From contig NZ_JACXAF010000003.1 of assembly GCF_014773395.1 (NCBI RefSeq), positions 124,001 through 188,000 of the forward strand: DNA of 64,000 nucleotides, in the 5' to 3' direction. The stretch's first letter is position 1, and every line of letters begins with the position of its first letter. Under the pieces are notes generated by a model. That model was given only the letters and a program-made list of their open reading frames with translations. It was not told where the DNA came from and did no database searches. The translations under genes and the position numbers were made by a program. This document shows, piece by piece, positions 25,513 through 34,446 of the stretch. This stretch comes from Neiella litorisoli. Its GTDB lineage: Bacteria > Pseudomonadota > Gammaproteobacteria > Enterobacterales > Neiellaceae.

Positions 25513-28500
25513 TTATTCAGGAGAATCCTGATAATTCCATCGTGCATCGCTACATTCGCTGGCGCCGTCAGCGACATAATACGGGCAGACTTTGGCTGTG
25601 CGAGTATGGGCATCGACCCGCGGTAGATTTGTGCTTGGGAAGTTCACCATGTCAAGGTTCATGACATTGATATTGAAGTGGTAATCAACACCTGGCTCGT
25701 TCAAATCATACACGCCACCCAACGATGGGCCCATGTAGATTTGGCCAGGCTTGTCCCACTGACTCTCTGCGGCGATACAGACGTTTTCACATGCTGGGTT
25801 GGTATCGGCAAAGTAGTTCAGTTGATTTTGTTTCAAGTGAGCATTGCTACCGTTGTTCGCTGTCACGTTGTAGATGTAAGACTCAGCAAACCAACCAGGT
25901 TTCAAGCCGGTTGCTTGGTGCACTGCATCTAAACATGCCTTGGTCGGGTTAATGCGCGCCGCCCATTGATTCGTGCCACGAGCATAAGGTTGCGCCGAGC
26001 AGTTGTCGCCGTAAAGCTCGTTGACCTTATCTTTCCAGCCGTTGCGGGTGTAACTTTCGCCAGCAGGGCTGAATAGTTCGACAAAGCCATCGTCAACCCG
26101 CACTGCAAAGCCACAACCATTGGCGGTCACACCATTGACTTGCACTGAGCCATTTTCTTGGAAGTGCGGGCCAAACATGACCGGAGCCAGACAGTCAGTA
26201 CCGCGAATATCTTCGGCGAAGATGTCGCGGATGCCGCCTTTGCCATAGTCTTTCATGGTCAGGTTGTCGGTTTCCATACGCAGGGTGATGCCGCCTTCAC
26301 TGTGCAGATCGCGGAACAGAATGTTGTCTGCACCGTACATTTGCACTAGGCCGTAACCAAACAGCGAATTGGATTGATCAATCTTCTCGATAATGCCGTT
26401 GACCGGCCAGAAGATATCATTGTCGCGTTCGGTAATGCCCACTAAGAATGAGGCAAAAATGGACTTGCGATCGGCAATCTTGAAGTTGGAGAACTTAAAG
26501 TTTTCGATATCACCCATTTTGAATACGGCGGTACGGATATTTGGCGCATCGGTCAGGTCAATGGTGAAGCCATTGCCTTGGCCAACAAAGCTGAAGTTTT
26601 CAACTTTGCCGTCGTTGCCGTTGCCCATTTCGAACATCCAAACGTTATAACCGCCGCCAGCGGCGATGTGGAACACCGCACCTTCGGCCATTTCCATGTG
26701 AACATTGGATTTGAACTTCAAGCTACGAACATAGTAGTCACCGGCGGGGACGATTAGCTTACCGCTTTCGGCTGTTGCCAGCATATTACTTATGGTGTCG
26801 ATGGCAGCCTGCATTGCTGCGGTGTCATCAGCGCCCGATGGGGTAAAGCCCAAATCAGTGACTAAATCTTTCACTACTGCGAATGAAGCAGGTTCAACAT
26901 AAAAGTCGCTATCGACCACAGGCAAAGGTTCGGGGCGATCGGTTTCGGTGTAGGTGCCGCTGCCGTCGTGGAAACCATAGTCATGAGCAGGCTCATCTGG
27001 GACCACGGTGCGGGCAAACTCATTGTCACCGATGAGCAGGTAGTCATCGATGATGATCTTATCGCCGACTTCCAAACCACCGAAGAAGAACGCTGGCAGC
27101 ACATCGACAATATCGCCGCCGCTAGTGAGCTTCCAGGTATCCGGAATGACGAAGACTTCCGAGCCGGTATTGGCATCGACAAAGGTCACTTCCACCCATT
27201 CGCCAAAGCGATCGGCACTGACCGTTGCGGTGTAGTCAGCCGTCACCGCTTGCGCGGCAGCCACTTTATCAAACTTGTTAGAACCACCGATGTTCCATGG
27301 CAATAAGTGATGCTTGATGGTGACAGCCTCGGTACCGAGATTGCCCGCTGCTTTGTCAATTTTGACCTTGAGGGTGACTTTGCGGACCTCGGTGTCAATG
27401 TTGCCGCCAGCGAGTGCGCCACTCCATGGGTTAGACGTGCCCCACTTGTGCCAAAGTAGCGAATGGTTACCAATGAAAGTGCCTGCGCTGGTGTCGGTGA
27501 AAGACACGGCTTTGCTGCCTTGATAACCGGTGCCGTCTTCGTAAAGGTAGGTTCCGAAGCCATTGGCGATATAACCCCAGCCGCCATTTTGAGCAATTTG
27601 AGTGTTTTCAAAGTCGTATTCGACGCTGAAATCCGTTGGGATCGGCAGTGGTTCGCCAACCACCGATGTGGCGCGATACTCATCGATATAGATTTTGTCG
27701 CCGACTTCAGTGTTGGCAAATTTGAACTCAGGATAGATCTGCAGCTCATCACCGGCATTCACATGGAACCAGGTTGATGGAATGGTGAAGTCGATGGCTT
27801 CGCTGCCTTCAACCACAAAATCCACTTTCACCCAATCGCTGCTGCCCGCTGGAATGGTACCAACCAGTTTGGGTGAGGCAGCAATGCCAGCTGGGTAGTT
27901 AACGCTCTTATTGCCGGCAACTAAGCCATATGGGATCAGGTAATGAATGATCTCAATGTCTTTTTCTGCCACCAATTCGGTTTTCACCCATAGCGACACA
28001 GTTTTGATGGTATGGCCGTGATTCATGAACATGGCGGTAAACGGGTTACCACTCCAGTCTTGTAACAGCACACCGTTTTGCTCAGGGTTAACATTGATGC
28101 TGGTGTCGGTGTACGACAGTGCTGAGCCTTGTTGCCCGCCGGCATCTTCAAAGGCCATGGCGCCACGATCGATGACCGAATAAATCCAGCCTTGATCGCC
28201 CTGGCTTGCAGTGGTTTCGTTGACATCAAAGTTGTAGGTAAAGGTCAGCTGATCGCCGAGGTTAAAGGCACCATTAGCACCGGTTGCGCCGGTCAGCGTG
28301 CTGGTTTGCGCGCTGCTATCGTTGCCGCCGGAACCACCTGAGCCGCCACCTGTGTTGCCGCCATCATCCTCAACAGGTTCACAGCATGGGTCGAGCAAAG
28401 GCTCATTGGCAATCAGGTAATTGTCGAAATAGACCTTATCGCCGACATCAAGACCATCAAACAGAAATTGTGGATACACCTGAATGGGGGAGGTGCCGTC

Positions 28501-30156
28501 AAAGTGTTTCCAGGTATCAGGAATGGTGAATTGGCGTTGGCCGGTTTTGCTATCAACAAACTCCACTTGTACCCAAGTGTTGTTAGCTGATGCCGGAATG
28601 ACCATTTCATATTCTGGTCCAACCGCGATACCGGCAGTGATTTGCTTGCCTTTGGTGTCGTCAATCAGCGGGTAGGGCACTAAGTTGTGACGGACAGTGA
28701 CATTACCAGCGGTGGCTTTCTCGACCTTGACCCAAAGAGACACCGAGTTCAGCGTTGTGCCAACGACATCGGCCAAAAAGTCAGTCCATGGGTTAATGTT
28801 GTCCTTGTTGGTGCGATTGTTAAAGCGAACGCCATTTTGAGCGATATTGGTATTGGTGGAAGTGTCCTGATAGGACATCACGGCACTGCCGTCTTCGCCA
28901 ACCCCTTCGACAAAGGCCATTACGCCGCGGTTTTGAGTTGGGTAAACCCAGCCTTCCCAATTGTTGTTTTCGGTTTGGATCTGATTGACGTTGAAGTTAT
29001 AGCTAAACTCGCCTTCTGCCACTGGATTACTGGTCGAAGGTGCTTCTTGATCTTCGCCTGTATTACCTGAGGCATCACCGACTGAGCCGTCGAGCATGAC
29101 ATCGGCACCGGTGAGCAGGTAGTCGTCGATATAAACTTTATCGCCCTGTTCTAAGCCGCCAAAAGTAAACTGCGGATAGACCTGAATTTCTGAATTGCCA
29201 TCGTAATGAGCCCAAGAATAAGGGATGGTGAATTCAGTGGAGCCTGAGTTGCTATCCACAAACTCAATATCGACCCAGGTGCCATTATCGGCAGCCGGTA
29301 TTACCGCTGAATACTGCGGTCCGGCTGCGATGCCGGCGCTGATTTGTTCGCCTTTGGTGCCATCGATTAGCGGATAAGGAATGAGGTTGTGATAAACGGT
29401 GACATCACCTGGCGTGGCTTTTTCAACACGCACTTTTACCGAGGTTTTGTGAATCGTCTTGCCCTGAGCGAAGGCGAGGACATCAAACCAAGGGTTAATA
29501 TTCGCTTGGTTGGTTCGGTTGTTAAAGCGCAAGCCATGTTGAGAGGCGGTACTGTTGCTGCTGGTATCTACAAATGAATAGGCGCCAGCGCCATCTTCGC
29601 CAGCGCCTGCTTCAAAGGCCATCACCCCGCGATTAGCGGTTGGGTAAACCCAGCCTTCCCAGTTATTGTTTTCGGTTTGGATATCAGCAGCGCTGTCAAA
29701 GTCATAGCTGAGTTCAAATGCGCCCGGTAGCTGCGGCTCAACGAATTGTTGTAACTCCAGCGAATAAGAAAATGAAATGCGCTTGGGTTCAAAATAGATT
29801 TTGTTGCGATCACTCAGCGATTCGACATTGAAATAAGGTTGTTCGTTGGCATCGACACCATCGGCATTAAGCACAGTGTGGGTGTTGTCTGTTACCACTA
29901 ATCGTAATTGTTCGGCCAACAGGGAGTCATCGGCGATGACAATGTCGTTGTAGGTAAAATAACCCACGCCGCGTTCCATGTAGATCCGGCTTTTCTCGAT
30001 GTTTGCCTGATCAACAATGACCCAGGAACCATCTGCTTGGGCCACTGCATGAAAAGGGATTTGGCTTGTGCAAGCCATTAGGGCCACCGCAAATAACGCC
30101 TGATTGCAGCGTTTGGTCGGGGCGAAATAAGTGTGCTTGGTTTGACAACCAATCAT
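25513..30156 (-). CDS. Modular GH82 iota-carrageenase with four N-terminal repeat modules
   Basis: A secreted 1547-residue enzyme. The start at 30156 has GGAG 8 bp upstream and opens a signal peptide ending near FHAVA-QA. After a unique region come four homologous modules of about 200 residues (about 146-352, 382-587, 635-832, 841-1044), then the GH82 beta-helix (about 1085-1547). In the latter E1295 and D1297 (RMETDN), H1331 (FGPHF) and Q1272 (LVQMYG) keep exactly the spacing of E245, D247, H281 and Q222 of Alteromonas fortis CgiA, as I recall that enzyme. CgiA is about 490 residues, so this protein is three times longer. The modules probably bind carrageenan. It lies 69 bp after the PEP-CTERM gene, and both share operator site D. 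Confidence 0.93.
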   Translation of the reverse strand: MIGCQTKHTYFAPTKRCNQALFAVALMACTSQIPFHAVAQADGSWVIVDQANIEKSRIYMERGVGYFTYNDIVIADDSLLAEQLRLVVTDNTHTVLNADGVDANEQPYFNVESLSDRNKIYFEPKRISFSYSLELQQFVEPQLPGAFELSYDFDSAADIQTENNNWEGWVYPTANRGVMAFEAGAGEDGAGAYSFVDTSSNSTASQHGLRFNNRTNQANINPWFDVLAFAQGKTIHKTSVKVRVEKATPGDVTVYHNLIPYPLIDGTKGEQISAGIAAGPQYSAVIPAADNGTWVDIEFVDSNSGSTEFTIPYSWAHYDGNSEIQVYPQFTFGGLEQGDKVYIDDYLLTGADVMLDGSVGDASGNTGEDQEAPSTSNPVAEGEFSYNFNVNQIQTENNNWEGWVYPTQNRGVMAFVEGVGEDGSAVMSYQDTSTNTNIAQNGVRFNNRTNKDNINPWTDFLADVVGTTLNSVSLWVKVEKATAGNVTVRHNLVPYPLIDDTKGKQITAGIAVGPEYEMVIPASANNTWVQVEFVDSKTGQRQFTIPDTWKHFDGTSPIQVYPQFLFDGLDVGDKVYFDNYLIANEPLLDPCCEPVEDDGGNTGGGSGGSGGNDSSAQTSTLTGATGANGAFNLGDQLTFTYNFDVNETTASQGDQGWIYSVIDRGAMAFEDAGGQQGSALSYTDTSINVNPEQNGVLLQDWSGNPFTAMFMNHGHTIKTVSLWVKTELVAEKDIEIIHYLIPYGLVAGNKSVNYPAGIAASPKLVGTIPAGSSDWVKVDFVVEGSEAIDFTIPSTWFHVNAGDELQIYPEFKFANTEVGDKIYIDEYRATSVVGEPLPIPTDFSVEYDFENTQIAQNGGWGYIANGFGTYLYEDGTGYQGSKAVSFTDTSAGTFIGNHSLLWHKWGTSNPWSGALAGGNIDTEVRKVTLKVKIDKAAGNLGTEAVTIKHHLLPWNIGGSNKFDKVAAAQAVTADYTATVSADRFGEWVEVTFVDANTGSEVFVIPDTWKLTSGGDIVDVLPAFFFGGLEVGDKIIIDDYLLIGDNEFARTVVPDEPAHDYGFHDGSGTYTETDRPEPLPVVDSDFYVEPASFAVVKDLVTDLGFTPSGADDTAAMQAAIDTISNMLATAESGKLIVPAGDYYVRSLKFKSNVHMEMAEGAVFHIAAGGGYNVWMFEMGNGNDGKVENFSFVGQGNGFTIDLTDAPNIRTAVFKMGDIENFKFSNFKIADRKSIFASFLVGITERDNDIFWPVNGIIEKIDQSNSLFGYGLVQMYGADNILFRDLHSEGGITLRMETDNLTMKDYGKGGIRDIFAEDIRGTDCLAPVMFGPHFQENGSVQVNGVTANGCGFAVRVDDGFVELFSPAGESYTRNGWKDKVNELYGDNCSAQPYARGTNQWAARINPTKACLDAVHQATGLKPGWFAESYIYNVTANNGSNAHLKQNQLNYFADTNPACENVCIAAESQWDKPGQIYMGPSLGGVYDLNEPGVDYHFNINVMNLDMVNFPSTNLPRVDAHTRTAKVCPYYVADGASECSDARWNYQDSPE
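27025..29721 (-). repeat. Four tandem protein modules (about 200 aa each) in the iota-carrageenase
   Basis: Approximate spans are 29101-29721, 28396-29013, 27661-28254 and 27025-27636. Each module has W-x-G-W/G-W-x-Y near the start, D-T-S in the middle, a [LV]-[KW]-V-[KR] strand, W-V-[DQEK]-[IV]-[ED]-F-V, [IP]-x-[ST]-W and a closing G-D-K-[IV]-[YI]-[FI]-D-[DNE]-Y. Modules 1 and 2 are the closest pair. A Gly/Ser/Asn linker separates 2 and 3. Confidence 0.85.
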
Positions 30157-30225
30157 GATCCGTTCTCCGGTTGAATCGGGGGGACAACGCAGCAACAAAC
30201 TCAAATGTCATTGCTTCGTTGGCGA

Positions 30226-30870
30226 TTACTTTGCTGCAGGCTTGCGGCTCAGTCTGCGATGCCCGAGGGCCAGCATGGCTAGCGAAAACATTGCCAAAGT
30301 GGATGGTTCCGGAACCGGCGCAGCCGACTTGGTACTAATGGCAATATCGGAGACGGTCAGATAGTCGTCGAAGTAGTTGAAATCCCAATCTTCAAAACCG
30401 AATCTTAGCTCGACCATGTCGTTGACATTCAAACTACTGAAATCAAAGCTCGGGCCGTCGCTCGGGTCGAGAAAGTCGTGAATGATGTCGCCTTCGAACC
30501 ACAGCGCAACATTGACGATATCACCCCAAAAACTATCGTCTGAAGCGAAGTAGTCGTAACTGAGAGAGAGTTGGTCGTAGTCGGCGCCAACAGAAAACTC
30601 TTGATAGATGTAACCGCCAAACAACAGGTCGGTTGGCGTGATAGTGGCACTGCCTGTGCTCGAAAACGAAAAGACGCCGCTGGTATCTGTGGCTAAATCA
30701 ACCGGAATTTCTCCGAATTCGTCGACGACGAAACCACTCCAGCCAAAGTCACTTGCGCTGGTATCGAACTCAGCATTTATCAGGCCGGCAAATGCCGAGC
30801 CTGATAGCAGCAGACCAGCAGTTAATGCAGCCCCTTGGAACAAGTGGCTACCAGTTAATTTTGAAAACAT
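30226..30870 (-). CDS. PEP-CTERM-sorted secreted protein
   Basis: A 214-residue protein with an N-terminal signal peptide (SGSAFA-GL) and a C-terminal PEP-CTERM sorting signal: VPEPSTLAMF, a short hydrophobic helix, then a basic tail (HRRLSRK). The middle is a Phe/Asp-rich beta domain resembling other PEP-CTERM or CBM-like exported proteins (DYDQLSLSYDYFASDD, VSDIAIST). AGGGA lies before the ATG. No exosortase gene is present in the window. It precedes the iota-carrageenase by 69 bp on the same strand and has operator site D upstream, so it is probably co-induced by carrageenan. Its role (surface anchor, matrix or adhesion) is not known. Confidence 0.85.
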   Translation of the reverse strand: MFSKLTGSHLFQGAALTAGLLLSGSAFAGLINAEFDTSASDFGWSGFVVDEFGEIPVDLATDTSGVFSFSSTGSATITPTDLLFGGYIYQEFSVGADYDQLSLSYDYFASDDSFWGDIVNVALWFEGDIIHDFLDPSDGPSFDFSSLNVNDMVELRFGFEDWDFNYFDDYLTVSDIAISTKSAAPVPEPSTLAMFSLAMLALGHRRLSRKPAAK

Positions 30871-31078
30871 TATTTTTCCCTACATGTGTTGTGTCTGGCG
30901 ATTACCTTGCGTTGTGGCTAAGCAATCGACCTCCCAATTTGAATTCGCTTTGAGCACGATCGGCGCCGTGCTTTTTATTGGATCTGATTGGTGGTGGCGC
31001 TCAGTGATAGCGATATGAGATTGCTAAATATGAACACTTTGCGACCAATCGAACGCTTTTAGATTGTTTCATTAATGT

Positions 31079-31093
31079 AAACATCATACTTTT
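31079..31093. promoter_or_regulatory. Putative PUL operator, site D
   Basis: AAACATCATACTTTT lies 209 bp before the PEP-CTERM gene and its downstream iota-carrageenase gene. The AAACATCATAC half is conserved and the second half is weaker. The rest of the 30871-31264 gap holds only the sulfatase terminator. Confidence 0.6.
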
Positions 31094-31210
31094 ATCTTGA
31101 TCTCATATTATTGGTGGTTTTTGGAAGTCGATGTAAAAGTTTTTGACACTCAACGAGGTCGGTTATTGGTCAACAGCGACTCGCTGTTAGGTTGGTAGGC
31201 TGCTTAAACA

Positions 31211-31239
31211 ACAAAGCCCCAAATGAATTGGGGCTTTGT
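31211..31239 (-). terminator. Terminator of the GH16-sulfatase pair
   Basis: ACAAAGCCCC pairs with GGGGCTTTGT around 9 bases. It lies 26 bp after the sulfatase stop on the minus strand. Confidence 0.85.
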
Positions 31240-31264
31240 TCTACCTTGATGGTAATGAAATGGG

Positions 31265-32725
31265 TTATTTGTTTTTCAATTCAAAGGTTTGATCAAACCT
31301 CGGCATGCCATTGAGGCGCCATTGAGCAGCGCTCTTATGGTTGTAGAAAAACGCAGGTTGTTGATGAGACCAGCTCCACACCGACATTTTTGACACCATT
31401 TCACGCACAGTATCTGGGTACTGAGCACTTAAATCATTATTTTCAGCTGGATCGGCTTGCACATCATACAAGCGCCATGGCCCGTTCTCGGTACGAATCA
31501 CTTTTAAATTATCGCGGCGGGCAGCGACGTTGGTGTGGTCAGCCCAGTGCACCATGACATAGAGCAGATCACCTGGGCGCGCACTCACATCTTGTTGTAC
31601 TGCAGGCAGAATGTCGACGCCATCTAAATCTTTATCTGCTGGGATTGTGGCTCCCGCCAATTGCGCTAGAGTTGGGAACATATCCAGTGATGACACTGGG
31701 TGTTTGTAGGTTTTGCCAGCCTTCATTTTGGCTGGCCAGTGCATAAACATTGGCGTGCGATAACCACCTTCCTGCACACTGTTTTTGCCTTCTTTAAGTG
31801 GGTAGTTATTGGCGCCTTGATCAGGACGACCGCCGTTATCACTCATAAAGACAATCAAGGTGTTGTCGTACTGACCGGTGTCCTTAAGGGTTTTAACGAC
31901 GTTGTTAATGCCTCTGTCGAGCGCCCAGACCATGCCGGCGTAGGTTTTACGCTTTTTATCTTTAATGTCTGGGAACAGCGCCATGTCTTCTTCTTTTGCT
32001 TCTAGCGGCGTGTGTGGCGCGTTATAGGCAAGGTACAAGAAGAAGGGCTCATCTTTGTGGCTGGCTTTTTCGATAAAGCGTGATGCTTCACGCGATAGCG
32101 CATCGGTAACGTATTCGGTTTCTTTAACCTCTTCGCCGTTGTATTGCATCGGCGCTAGGTATTGCCAGATAGCGCTGTCCAGCCCGCGATCTTTGGCTGC
32201 TTGGTACTTTTTCTGATAATCGGCAGGAAAATAACTATGGCCACCATTTAAGAAACCAAAAAATTCATCAAAACCCCGTTGATTCGGGTGATGTTCATGC
32301 ATTTCACCAAGGTGCCACTTACCAACAATACCGGTAAAGTAGCCCGCATCTTGCAGCACTTCACTAATGTAACTTTCGTCGGTTGGCAAACCTAAACCAC
32401 CGGAATCTTTGGTGGCTGGTAGATTGAATTGCGAACCAAATTTATGCGGATAGCGGCCGGTCATCAAGCCGGCGCGGCTTGGCCCACAAAATGGATGCAC
32501 CACATAGGCAGAGGTAAACACAGTGCCGTTTTCTGCCAACTCATCGATCGAAGGGGTTTTGAGATCCGTTGAGCCGTTAAAGCCAACATCGGCATAGCCC
32601 TGATCATCGGTCAGAATAAACAGAATATTGGGTCTGTCGTCGGCTTTGTTGGTAGCGGCAATGCAGGCGTTACCCGCGAGCAGGCTGACCAGAGCGATTA
32701 AGCCGATTGATAATTGGGTTTTCAT
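31265..32725 (-). CDS. S1-family sulfatase (carrageenan sulfatase, probable S1_19)
   Basis: A secreted 486-residue sulfatase with N-terminal signal ending near CIAA-TN. Visible features are LTDDQGYADVG, formylglycine Cys C80 in [36 protein letters not shown] and FMSDNGG. It is a close paralogue of the sulfatase at 549-1997. A GGAGC site precedes the ATG. It lies 43 bp after the GH16 kappa-carrageenase-type gene and ends at a strong terminator, so the pair forms one operon behind operator site E. Substrate position is not decidable from sequence. Confidence 0.92.
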   Translation of the reverse strand: MKTQLSIGLIALVSLLAGNACIAATNKADDRPNILFILTDDQGYADVGFNGSTDLKTPSIDELAENGTVFTSAYVVHPFCGPSRAGLMTGRYPHKFGSQFNLPATKDSGGLGLPTDESYISEVLQDAGYFTGIVGKWHLGEMHEHHPNQRGFDEFFGFLNGGHSYFPADYQKKYQAAKDRGLDSAIWQYLAPMQYNGEEVKETEYVTDALSREASRFIEKASHKDEPFFLYLAYNAPHTPLEAKEEDMALFPDIKDKKRKTYAGMVWALDRGINNVVKTLKDTGQYDNTLIVFMSDNGGRPDQGANNYPLKEGKNSVQEGGYRTPMFMHWPAKMKAGKTYKHPVSSLDMFPTLAQLAGATIPADKDLDGVDILPAVQQDVSARPGDLLYVMVHWADHTNVAARRDNLKVIRTENGPWRLYDVQADPAENNDLSAQYPDTVREMVSKMSVWSWSHQQPAFFYNHKSAAQWRLNGMPRFDQTFELKNK

Positions 32726-32768
32726 TAGAGCTCCAAATATTGAGTCAGTTAATGGGTCAAAGCGGCGA

Positions 32769-34115
32769 CTAGTGGTTGCTGCTTACTACGTTGATTGTCA
32801 CTAACGGCTGTTGTGAAAAAATATCTGAACCGTTGGATGAGCGGAATTCCGGCGCCAGTGCATAGTAATGCCCTGCTGGCAGCTCAGCGCTCGGTTTGAC
32901 GCCGTTGAGTGCTAACGTTAACTCGCTATTACCGGCGTATTTTTTATCGTTGGCCAAGGTCGTTGGATCATCGGCCGAAACAATGGTACGCACCGTTCCT
33001 TCAGCATTTCGTTCAACCAAGTGCAGGGTCACGCCGCGACCGTTGTCATCGCTGACAAAAAAGTCACTGCCAGCATGGTAGCCGACGTTAACCTGGACAT
33101 TAGTGCCAGTTGGATAGCTGCGCTGCTGATATTGTTCAGCTTGCTCAATCCAGATTGACGGTAATGCCTTCCAAGTTTTGACGTACTCAACCTGCATCCG
33201 CGCTTTTTCTGGAAACCCTTCGGTGATGATTTTGTTTGGGTTCGGGTCGGCGCGCTGACACGCCGGGTTGTATTTAATCAGGTGGCGGCGTAATCCCTGC
33301 GAGAAGATTAAATGCATCGGTCGATGCCACCATTTGTTGGGTTTGGAGCCGACTTCGACGCCATCTACATACCAGGTGATTTTGTCGTGCCGATTTTCAA
33401 CCGCGTAGGTGTGAAAGCCGAGTCGTGGATCGAATGGTGCGCGGTAATGCAGCAGTTGCGCTTCGCGATTGGGTTTTGGCCGCTTCCAGACAATTCTGCC
33501 GTTTTCTTCAACGCGGGCATGGAGGTTGTGGTCCATGTCGAACTGATCATCAACGTCGTCGGGGCTGCGCCAGTCCGCTTGCTGCAATTCGACAATATCA
33601 ATCTCGCTGTAGTCAACGTATTGCCCAGGCTCATGGCGATCGGGGTAGGGGTGACCATCGCTGTAGAGCCAAAACGCAGGGCTTAGGCCGGGGAATATTT
33701 CGACCCCTTTAATTTTAGCCTCGTAGAAGCCATAAACGCCCTCGACGCGAGTGCGAACGGCGCCCGATTTGTAGTAGAGCTCGCGTTGAACGGTTTTCGC
33801 TGGGCCGCCTGCCTTACCATCCCAGCAACTGTCGGGAAATGGTCGGCTGTGGGTTTCCTGCGTGGTTTCAATGACTAACTTGCCATCATTGACATAGGCG
33901 TTGGGTTTGGCAAAGGTCCAAGCGCCGACATTGAGACTCGCTGGCGCATTTTCCCATTTATTGGTGTCCATTTCGCCGGACTCGAAATCGTCGCTTTGAT
34001 CGGCTTGCTGTTGCCAGCGGATCTGTCCTTCCTGAAAACCGTTTGGCCAAGACTGTTCCGCTTGGGCCACGGCGATACTCGCACTAATGGCGGTCAGCAA
34101 TAGGGTGGTCTTCAT
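32769..34115 (-). CDS. GH16 kappa-carrageenase-type enzyme (short paralogue)
   Basis: A secreted 448-residue enzyme with signal peptide ending at VAQA-EQ. Catalytic E171, D173 and E176 are in YSEIDIVEL, with the same FPGLSPAFWLYSDGHP and WWHRPMHLIFSQGLR blocks as the gene at 22892-24799. The C-terminal 125 residues match the beta-sandwich of that paralogue (KKYAG, GHYYALAPEFRSSNGS), but the Big_2 tail is missing. The two genes are recent duplicates by appearance, now at different sites with different partners. This one is followed by a sulfatase. A preference for kappa-carrageenan is likely, furcellaran possible. Confidence 0.92.
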   Translation of the reverse strand: MKTTLLLTAISASIAVAQAEQSWPNGFQEGQIRWQQQADQSDDFESGEMDTNKWENAPASLNVGAWTFAKPNAYVNDGKLVIETTQETHSRPFPDSCWDGKAGGPAKTVQRELYYKSGAVRTRVEGVYGFYEAKIKGVEIFPGLSPAFWLYSDGHPYPDRHEPGQYVDYSEIDIVELQQADWRSPDDVDDQFDMDHNLHARVEENGRIVWKRPKPNREAQLLHYRAPFDPRLGFHTYAVENRHDKITWYVDGVEVGSKPNKWWHRPMHLIFSQGLRRHLIKYNPACQRADPNPNKIITEGFPEKARMQVEYVKTWKALPSIWIEQAEQYQQRSYPTGTNVQVNVGYHAGSDFFVSDDNGRGVTLHLVERNAEGTVRTIVSADDPTTLANDKKYAGNSELTLALNGVKPSAELPAGHYYALAPEFRSSNGSDIFSQQPLVTINVVSSNH

Positions 34116-34303
34116 GTCATCAACTCTATTATGGATTGTGGTTGTTTTAATCTCTCCAGCCTGTGCTCGGGCCCGTTGATGGCCACCGAAGCGTTAATCA
34201 AAACACTCGGCAACGACCAATCCAATCCAGACACAGCTGTGATGGCTTCACGTTACATTGAGACTGGTGCTGTTTCAGTGATCAATGTAGATGTTATGTA
34301 ATT

Positions 34304-34318
34304 AAACATATGATGTTT
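34304..34318. promoter_or_regulatory. Putative PUL operator, site E
   Basis: AAACATATGATGTTT (AAACATCATATGTTT on the minus strand), the most symmetrical copy, lies 189 bp before the GH16-sulfatase operon. The 34116-34446 gap otherwise holds only the cytochrome gene terminator. Confidence 0.7.
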
Positions 34319-34385
34319 TAGTTGAAAATGGAAGATGTCATGGACCGATCGGCTGACAATTGCGCGAATCGCTGGCTGTTAGCCA

Positions 34386-34413
34386 ATAAAAAGGCCCCGA
34401 ACAATAGGGGCCT
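34386..34413 (-). terminator. Terminator of the octaheme cytochrome gene
   Basis: On the minus strand AGGCCCC-TATTGTTC-GGGGCCT is followed by TTTTATTGG. Confidence 0.85.
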
Positions 34414-34446
34414 AGAAAACCTTGAGGGGCGTTGCTGTTGCCTTGC

